Part shown: piece after piece, positions 44,585 to 49,460 of the stretch
Layout of the letters: each line of letters opens with the position of its first letter
How positions within the stretch are numbered: the stretch's first letter is position 1
Assembly: GCA_937625935.1 (NCBI GenBank)
Contig: OW569396.1
Coordinates: 1 to 49,460 of the forward strand
Source: Tetramitus jugosus
Lineage: Eukaryota > Heterolobosea > Eutetramitea > Acrasida > Vahlkampfiidae
Length of the DNA stretch: 49,460 nucleotides
Reading direction: 5' to 3'
Program-made: the position numbers and the translations under genes
Notes under the pieces: model-generated
What the model was told of the DNA's origin: nothing
Databases searched by the model: none
The model's input: only the letters and a program-made list of their open reading frames with translations

Positions 44585-44656
44585 TTGCGTATAGCTCAGC
44601 GGTAGAGCAATTGACTTTTAATCAATTGGCCGTAAGTTCAAATCTTACTACGCACA
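44585..44656 (+). tRNA. trnK(uuu): tRNA-Lys (TTT)
   Basis: D stem GCTC/GAGC, anticodon stem ATTGA/TCAAT, loop CTTTTAA (TTT), T arm GTAAG-TTCAAAT-CTTAC. Acceptor pairs 2-7, T1 facing C72. Confidence 0.93.
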
Positions 44657-44661
44657 TATGT

Positions 44662-44733
44662 TACAGTGTAGCCAAGTGGTAAGGCATACGGTTTTGGTCC
44701 GTATATACGTGGGTTCGATTCCTTCCACTGTAA
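44662..44733 (+). tRNA. trnQ(uug): tRNA-Gln (TTG)
   Basis: Anticodon stem TACGG/CCGTA, loop TTTTGGT (TTG). Acceptor TACAGTG/CACTGTA fully paired. The T stem GTGGG/CCTTC has one mismatch. Confidence 0.92.
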
Positions 44734-44785
44734 TTTAGTTTACTAGTCATGAGATTTATCTCATGAAATTAATTATAAAATTATT

Positions 44786-45283
44786 ATGAAAAATAAAAAA
44801 AATATAATTGAACAAAAACAATCAGTAAAAACTCTTGAAGTTCTAGTAAAATTAAATATTAATTCTATGGAAGCTTCTAGTAAAGAACCTATCGGTCCTA
44901 CTTTAGGTCAGTATGGTTTACCTATTAATGATTTTTGTAATTTATTTAATAATTCTTCTACTATTTATGAAGAACAAGTACCTTTAAGGGCGCACATATA
45001 TATATACACAGATAAAACATTTGAATTAACAATCAATATTCCTACATTATATTATTTTTTAAAATCTTCTTTATCTTTAGAAGAAATAGATTTAATTAAA
45101 TTTAAAAGAAAACCTGGTTACATTGATTTAAGAACTATTTATTTGCCTATATTTAATAAAAATATGGTATATACAATACTTAAATATGTTACTGATAATC
45201 TTATATTTGTTATTAATTTAAAAAGTTTATTTAAGAAAATTCTTGGTATCATTTATTCTTCAGGTTTTTTTTTTTTTGCTTGA
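44786..45283 (+). CDS. rpl11: Ribosomal protein uL11
   Basis: GTPase-centre protein. 165 residues. EPIGPTLGQYGLPINDFCNL matches the family PVGPALGQ.GVNI..FC+.FN, and TFELTINIPTLYYFLK matches F.+....P....LL. The TGA stop lies in a CTTGATTAC element. Confidence 0.92.
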   Translation: MKNKKNIIEQKQSVKTLEVLVKLNINSMEASSKEPIGPTLGQYGLPINDFCNLFNNSSTIYEEQVPLRAHIYIYTDKTFELTINIPTLYYFLKSSLSLEEIDLIKFKRKPGYIDLRTIYLPIFNKNMVYTILKYVTDNLIFVINLKSLFKKILGIIYSSGFFFFA

Positions 45284-45287
45284 TTAC
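45279..45287 (+). promoter_or_regulatory. CTTGATTAC element containing the rpl11 stop
   Basis: First-base variant of the motif; TGA 45281-45283 is the rpl11 stop. Followed by AT, 21 bases before the sdhB TTG start. Confidence 0.5.
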
Positions 45288-45308
45288 ATTTGTTCTATCT
45301 AAGTCGTT

Positions 45309-46208
45309 TTGTTTGTTGGCTTTTTAGATAAAATTCATAGTAGTTTATTGCACTATTATCGAGAATTAAATCTTAAACGAATAAATTTAATAAATGAGAA
45401 ATTTATTAAATTTCCAAATACTGACGACTTTATTTGTTATCGTATTTTTAAATACGATAGTACTATTCGTGAAAAACCGTCAGTAGATACTTTCTTTTTG
45501 AGAGCACATGAACATGCACCAATGCTATTGGATACTTTAATATATTTAAAAGATATTAAAGATGATTCTTTAGCATTTAGACGTTCTTGTAGGGAAGGTA
45601 TTTGTGGTAGTTGTGCTATGAATATTAATGGAGTAAATGCATTAGCATGTACATATCGGATAGATCAACATGTATCATATATTTTTCCATTTTTAAATAT
45701 TTATCCATTGCCACATATGGTAATTGTTAAAGATTTAGTCATTGATATGAAACATTTTTATAATCAATATCGTTCTATTAATCCATTTTTAATTAAACCT
45801 TATGAAGTTAGGCTAATTTCAGATATTTCAAATAGTGTACATAATATTAGTGTATACGTTTCTAGACCAACTATTGAGAATTTGCAGTCAGATTCTGATA
45901 GACGTATGTTAAATGGTTTATATGAATGTATATTATGTGCTTGTTGTACAACAAGTTGTCCTAGTTATTGGTGGCACACTGAAAAATACTTAGGTCCTGC
46001 TGTATTATTACAGGCATATAGATGGATAATAGATTCTAGAGATTTATCATTTGAATCTAGATTAGAATTTTTGAATGATACTTATAAATTAAAAAGATGT
46101 CATTTAATATTAAATTGTATCAGATGTTGCCCTAAAAAATTAAGTCCTGCAACAGCTATATCTAACATTAAGTATATGATACACTTATATAATGTTGAAA
46201 AAGTATAA
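45309..46208 (+). CDS. sdhB: Succinate dehydrogenase iron-sulphur subunit
   Basis: Complex II electron-transfer subunit (sdh2). The [2Fe-2S] motif RRSCREGICGSCAMNING, the [4Fe-4S] motif YECILCACCTTSCPSYWW and CHLILNCIRCCPKKLSP are all intact. 299 residues with an N-terminal extension. No ATG occurs before the conserved N-terminal region (FICYRIFKYDSTIREKPSVD); the frame opens at 45303 and TTG 45309 is the first start-like codon. The first ATG (in HAPMLLDTL, about residue 71) would remove the beta-grasp strand. sdhC and sdhD were not found. Confidence 0.95.
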   Translation: MFVGFLDKIHSSLLHYYRELNLKRINLINEKFIKFPNTDDFICYRIFKYDSTIREKPSVDTFFLRAHEHAPMLLDTLIYLKDIKDDSLAFRRSCREGICGSCAMNINGVNALACTYRIDQHVSYIFPFLNIYPLPHMVIVKDLVIDMKHFYNQYRSINPFLIKPYEVRLISDISNSVHNISVYVSRPTIENLQSDSDRRMLNGLYECILCACCTTSCPSYWWHTEKYLGPAVLLQAYRWIIDSRDLSFESRLEFLNDTYKLKRCHLILNCIRCCPKKLSPATAISNIKYMIHLYNVEKV

Positions 46209-46249
46209 AAATTATTTAAATTGACAACATTATATCTTATTTTTATTAT

Positions 46250-46798
46250 ATGAGCAAATATTTAATTTCATTATTACCAAATTATATATTTAATATTCAT
46301 AAAAAAGAATATTATTATATTACTACACATAAACAATATTTAAATAATTTATTGAGTTTTTTTTTTTTACATATGAATACTCAAGTTAAGATTTTTGTAG
46401 ATTTATGTACTATTGATTTAATTCAGAATAAAAGTAGATTTTTATTAGTGTATCAATTTTTATCCCATTATTTTCATAATCGATTTTTTATTAAAATTAA
46501 TTTCAGTGAAATAGATAGCGTATATTCTATTTGTTCATTATTTCCAAGTGCTTCTTGGTACGAACGAGAATCTTGGGATTTATTTGGTATAAATTTTATA
46601 GGTAATCCTGATATGCGACGTATACTTACAGATTATGGATTTCAAGGATTTCCATTGCGTAAAGATTTTCCACTAAGTGGTTTTGTAGAAGTATCTTATT
46701 GTGAAATGATTAAGAACATTAAATACTCTTCTATTAGTTTTATACAAGAATTTCGTTTATTTGATACTAAAAGCCCTTGGGAGTTTTATCATAAATAA
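46250..46798 (+). CDS. nad9: NADH dehydrogenase subunit 9 (30-kDa)
   Basis: Peripheral-arm subunit of complex I. 182 residues. The signature ASWYERESWDLFGINFIGNP, then DMRRILTDYGFQGFPLRKDF and PLSGFVEVSY is complete. Its TAA overlaps the first base of an ACTGATTAC element. Confidence 0.96.
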   Translation: MSKYLISLLPNYIFNIHKKEYYYITTHKQYLNNLLSFFFLHMNTQVKIFVDLCTIDLIQNKSRFLLVYQFLSHYFHNRFFIKINFSEIDSVYSICSLFPSASWYERESWDLFGINFIGNPDMRRILTDYGFQGFPLRKDFPLSGFVEVSYCEMIKNIKYSSISFIQEFRLFDTKSPWEFYHK

Positions 46799-46806
46799 CT
46801 GATTAC
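46798..46806 (+). promoter_or_regulatory. ACTGATTAC element (variant) at the nad9 stop
   Basis: Second-base variant of the motif, overlapping the nad9 TAA by its first A, followed by TT. It lies 19 bases before nad4. Confidence 0.45.
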
Positions 46807-46825
46807 TTCCCTGTTACATTTTTTA

Positions 46826-48352
46826 ATGTATTATAATCATAAATTAATATCTAATAATTTTCAAAAAATAGGAGCAACAATAAAAATTGTTGTTTTTTTT
46901 TTATTTAATATTTTAAATATACTAGATAGGTATTTAAATATTAGTAGTGTTTATAATTATTTTATAAAGATTCCAGTTCCTTTAATTATTTCTTGGATAT
47001 CACATATTTTTTTTAGTATTATTTGGATAATGTTTGATCCATTTCATTTAGGTTTTCAACATTGCATTCAAATAAATATTTATGATTTATATTTAAATTT
47101 TGGTATTGATGGATTGTCATTATTTTTTATATACCTTATTTCTTTTTTATTACCATTATGTTTAATACATATATATTATTCTAATAATTTAACTTTTTCA
47201 GCAAGAAGTTCTTATGGTGTTGCATTGTTAAGTATTAGTTTTTTATTGGTTATAGTATTTTATACTTTAGATTTATTAGTTTTTTATATTTTTTTTGAAG
47301 GTATTTTAATACCTTTTTTTGCATATATTGGTATATCTGGATATAAAAAACGAAGAGTACATGCTTCATTTTTATTTTTTTTCTATACTTTATTTGGATC
47401 ATTATTTATGTTGATTTCTATTTTTTCTATATATTTACATACTGGTACTACTGATTTAGAATTACTTTGGTTAAGTGAGTATAGTAGCATCAATGAACAT
47501 TTTATTTGGTTTGCTTTTTTTCTATCATTTGCTATTAAAGTACCGATGTTTCCTTTTCATATTTGGTTACCTGAAGCTCATGTAGAAGCCCCAACTGAAG
47601 GTTCTGTTTTTTTAGCTGCTATTTTATTAAAATTAGGAACTTATGGCTTTTTACGTTTTTTATTTCCTATTTTTCCAAATGCAACTTATTATTTTTCACC
47701 ATTAGTACTATTAATGGCTACTCTTTCTGTATTTTATACTTCTTTAACTACATTAAGACAAATAGATATAAAAAAAATTATAGCTTATTCTTCTGTAGCG
47801 CATATGAATGTATGTATGATTGGACTGTTTTCATTTCACATTACTTCTTTAAATGGTTCTATTTTTTTAATGATCGGACATGGTATCGTTTCAGCTGGTT
47901 TATTTTTTATGGTTGGTTTTTTATACAATAGATATCATAGTAAAATAATTAAATACTATAGTGGACTAGTTCAAACTATGCCACTATTTTCAATTTTTTT
48001 TTTCTTATTTTTATTAGGTAATATTAGTATGCCATTAACTAGTAACTTTATAGGTGAGTTATTAGTTATAATAGGAACTTTTAATTCTGAAAATTATATA
48101 CCTTTATTTTTTGTGGGTTTTAGTATTTTAATATGTTCTATATATTCTTTATGGTTATACAATAAAATGATTTTTTTAATGCCAAATAATAGATTTATTC
48201 AACATTACTTTGATCTTAATTTTTTAGAATTAAGTATAGTTTTACCACTAGTTCTATTTATGTTATTTTTAGGTATTTATCCAAATCCATTTTTTCAAAT
48301 AATTAATCCTGCGGTTAATTATAATTTTTTTGAATTATTAAGTATTCATTAA
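46826..48352 (+). CDS. nad4: NADH dehydrogenase subunit 4
   Basis: Antiporter-like subunit of complex I. 508 residues. FPFHIWLPEAHVEAPTEGSV, the KLGTYGFLRF stretch and DIKKIIAYSSVAHMNVCMIG are conserved. Conserved Glu in FEGILIPFF. Multiple helices. No intron visible. Confidence 0.98.
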   Translation: MYYNHKLISNNFQKIGATIKIVVFFLFNILNILDRYLNISSVYNYFIKIPVPLIISWISHIFFSIIWIMFDPFHLGFQHCIQINIYDLYLNFGIDGLSLFFIYLISFLLPLCLIHIYYSNNLTFSARSSYGVALLSISFLLVIVFYTLDLLVFYIFFEGILIPFFAYIGISGYKKRRVHASFLFFFYTLFGSLFMLISIFSIYLHTGTTDLELLWLSEYSSINEHFIWFAFFLSFAIKVPMFPFHIWLPEAHVEAPTEGSVFLAAILLKLGTYGFLRFLFPIFPNATYYFSPLVLLMATLSVFYTSLTTLRQIDIKKIIAYSSVAHMNVCMIGLFSFHITSLNGSIFLMIGHGIVSAGLFFMVGFLYNRYHSKIIKYYSGLVQTMPLFSIFFFLFLLGNISMPLTSNFIGELLVIIGTFNSENYIPLFFVGFSILICSIYSLWLYNKMIFLMPNNRFIQHYFDLNFLELSIVLPLVLFMLFLGIYPNPFFQIINPAVNYNFFELLSIH

Positions 48353-48419
48353 TAATTTATATTTATTTTTCCTATGAACGTGATACATTTTTCATTTACT
48401 ATATATATAATATCTTATT

Positions 48420-48632
48420 ATGGCTGCTCCTAAAAAAAAAAAAACTCATATGAGAAAAAATATTAAATATAAAAAATCAAATAATGTATTATTAAATAGA
48501 GTATTTGGTTTTAAAATGCAAAAAAATCGATTTATGAACCATACTATTGATTATTTTACTAATAGTCAGCGTATTTCTCATGTAGATGAAAGTAGATTAA
48601 AACTTCGAACAGATGATGCAAGATTTAAATAG
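48420..48632 (+). CDS. rpl32: Ribosomal protein bL32
   Basis: 70 residues, highly basic. N terminus MAAPKKKKTHMRKNIKYKKS fits bL32 (MAVPKKRTSKSRRNMRRS). The rest (VFGFKMQKNRFMNHTIDYFT) is not strongly diagnostic. Mitochondrial rpl32 is known from a few discobids, so the call is plausible. The TAG stop overlaps a motif variant by one base. Confidence 0.72.
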   Translation: MAAPKKKKTHMRKNIKYKKSNNVLLNRVFGFKMQKNRFMNHTIDYFTNSQRISHVDESRLKLRTDDARFK

Positions 48633-48640
48633 TTGACTAC
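48632..48640 (+). promoter_or_regulatory. GTTGACTAC element (variant) at the rpl32 stop
   Basis: Two-base variant of the motif (like the ATTGACTAC copy before cob), starting at the last base of the rpl32 TAG and followed by TT. It lies 26 bases before nad2. Confidence 0.4.
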
Positions 48641-48666
48641 TTAAGAATCATATTATATTATATACT

Positions 48667-49460
48667 ATGAATGTTTCAATGGTTTATTTATTATTATTAC
48701 CAGAAATCTATTTTATTTTTGTAGTTTTATTTTTTTTAACATACACTACTATTGTTAATTTATCTAAGACTTACAATTTCCCTAATAACACTAAAAATTA
48801 TTTATTTTTTTTTATATTATCAATTATTAATATTATGTTATTATTATTTAATTACATTCATTTAGGTGAATTTAATATATTACAATATGTAAGAAAAGAT
48901 ACTTTTGTTTTTTTTTTACAGTTAATTACTTTATTTTTTACTGTATTATTATCATTTTTAATGTATGATTACATTAAAATCAATAAATTTAATCAGTTTG
49001 AACTGTATGTACTTTTTTTTTTTTCAGCTCTTAGTCTTTGTCTATTAGTTACTTGTAGCCATATGACTAGCTTATATTTAATTTTAGAATTACAAGGATT
49101 CAGTTTTTATATACTAACTGCTTATAATAAAAATAATCAATATTCTGTCGAATCTGGTTTAAAATATTATATATTAGGATCCTTTTCTTCTATTCTTTTA
49201 TTATTTGGTATATCTTTAGTTTATGGTTTTACTGGTTTACTTTCGTTTAAGGAAATTGAAATATTTTTAAATAATTTTGATTATTATATTAATAACATTA
49301 ATATACATTTAATATCTGCTAGTTTTATTTTTATATTAATAAGTTTTTTATTTAAATTATATGCAGCTCCTTTTCATTTATGGGTAAGTGATATATATCA
49401 AGGTGCTCCAATGATGGTAACTGCTTATTTTTCATCTGTTCCATTTATATCTGTATTTTT
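48667..49460 (+). CDS. nad2: NADH dehydrogenase subunit 2, 5' part (gene crosses the window ends)
   Basis: Membrane subunit of respiratory complex I, one of the three antiporter-like proton channels. The frame starts at ATG 48667, 34 bases after the rpl32 stop, and stays open to the last base. It ends in mid-codon (two bases), and adding base 1 of the window gives an uninterrupted frame that continues to 691. The antiporter-type motif APFHLWVSDIYQGAP, followed by MMVTAYFSSVP, is visible near the right edge. Many hydrophobic helices are present. The joined protein would be 494 residues, a normal length for protist Nad2. An ATTGACTAC-type signal (GTTGACTAC) lies just upstream, at the rpl32 stop. 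Confidence 0.95.
   Translation, partial: MNVSMVYLLLLPEIYFIFVVLFFLTYTTIVNLSKTYNFPNNTKNYLFFFILSIINIMLLLFNYIHLGEFNILQYVRKDTFVFFLQLITLFFTVLLSFLMYDYIKINKFNQFELYVLFFFSALSLCLLVTCSHMTSLYLILELQGFSFYILTAYNKNNQYSVESGLKYYILGSFSSILLLFGISLVYGFTGLLSFKEIEIFLNNFDYYINNINIHLISASFIFILISFLFKLYAAPFHLWVSDIYQGAPMMVTAYFSSVPFISVF

Noticed and set aside
1-49460. Group I or II introns, homing endonucleases, CRISPR arrays, insertion sequences
   Set aside because: All conserved genes are uninterrupted, no LAGLIDADG or reverse transcriptase motifs are seen, and no regularly spaced repeats occur.

Overview
The window is an AT-rich, very gene-dense mitochondrial genome from a protist. The reading frame of nad2 runs off the right edge (48667-49460) and continues in frame at base 2 of the left edge (to 691), so this looks like a complete circular-mapping molecule of 49,460 bp cut inside nad2. 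It carries bacterial-type SSU and LSU rRNAs and 20 tRNAs. It encodes respiratory subunits (nad1-4, 4L, 5-9, 11, sdhB, cob, cox1-3, atp1, 3, 4, 6, 8, 9), two assembly/translocation genes (cox11, tatC) and a bacterial-order ribosomal protein cluster. The code is standard: TGA is a stop (rpl6, rpl11, rpl16) and tRNA-Trp has anticodon CCA. Size, gene set (cox11, tatC, atp3, sdhB, rpl11, nad8/9/11) and tRNA acceptor stems with mismatches only at positions 1-3 point to a discobid, most likely a heterolobosean close to Naegleria. That assignment is inference from family knowledge, not a database match.

Layout: 1-8950 holds nad2 (end), trnI, atp6, cox11, cob, nad7, an orphan membrane ORF, nad3, nad4L and nad5. 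9090-14511 holds a small orphan ORF, tatC (the only gene on the minus strand), eight tRNAs before rps13, a 771-residue orphan ORF, rps13, rps11 and two more tRNAs. 14659-18249 holds cox2, atp1, an orphan ORF with a tandem repeat, and trnS, trnW, trnE. 18303-22921 is SSU, trnMf, LSU. 23047-32429 holds nad1, an extended rps7, nad11, trnF, trnS, cox3, nad6, trnS, rps2 and atp3. 32525-37595 holds atp9, atp4, atp8, rps10, nad8, cox1 and another orphan ORF. 37903-44517 is the S10/spc-like block rpl2, rps19, rps3, rpl16, rpl14, rpl5, rps14, rps8, rpl6, a probable rpl10 and rps12. 44585-49460 holds trnK, trnQ, rpl11, sdhB, nad9, nad4, rpl32 and the start of nad2.

Nearly all genes read rightward, so long polycistronic transcripts are likely. 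tRNAs punctuate some junctions. At many of the other protein-gene junctions a short element, consensus ATTGATTAC followed by T or A and T, lies at or just after the stop codon, sometimes containing or overlapping the stop. This is the strongest candidate for an undescribed system here: a sequence signal for mRNA 3'-end formation or processing where no tRNA is available. Other notable signals are a perfect H-type pseudoknot between trnI and atp6, a two-copy TCTTTGTCCTA hairpin motif, a 30-base repeat linking two orphan ORFs, widespread position-1 tRNA mismatches implying 5' editing, and non-ATG starts for nad8 and sdhB.
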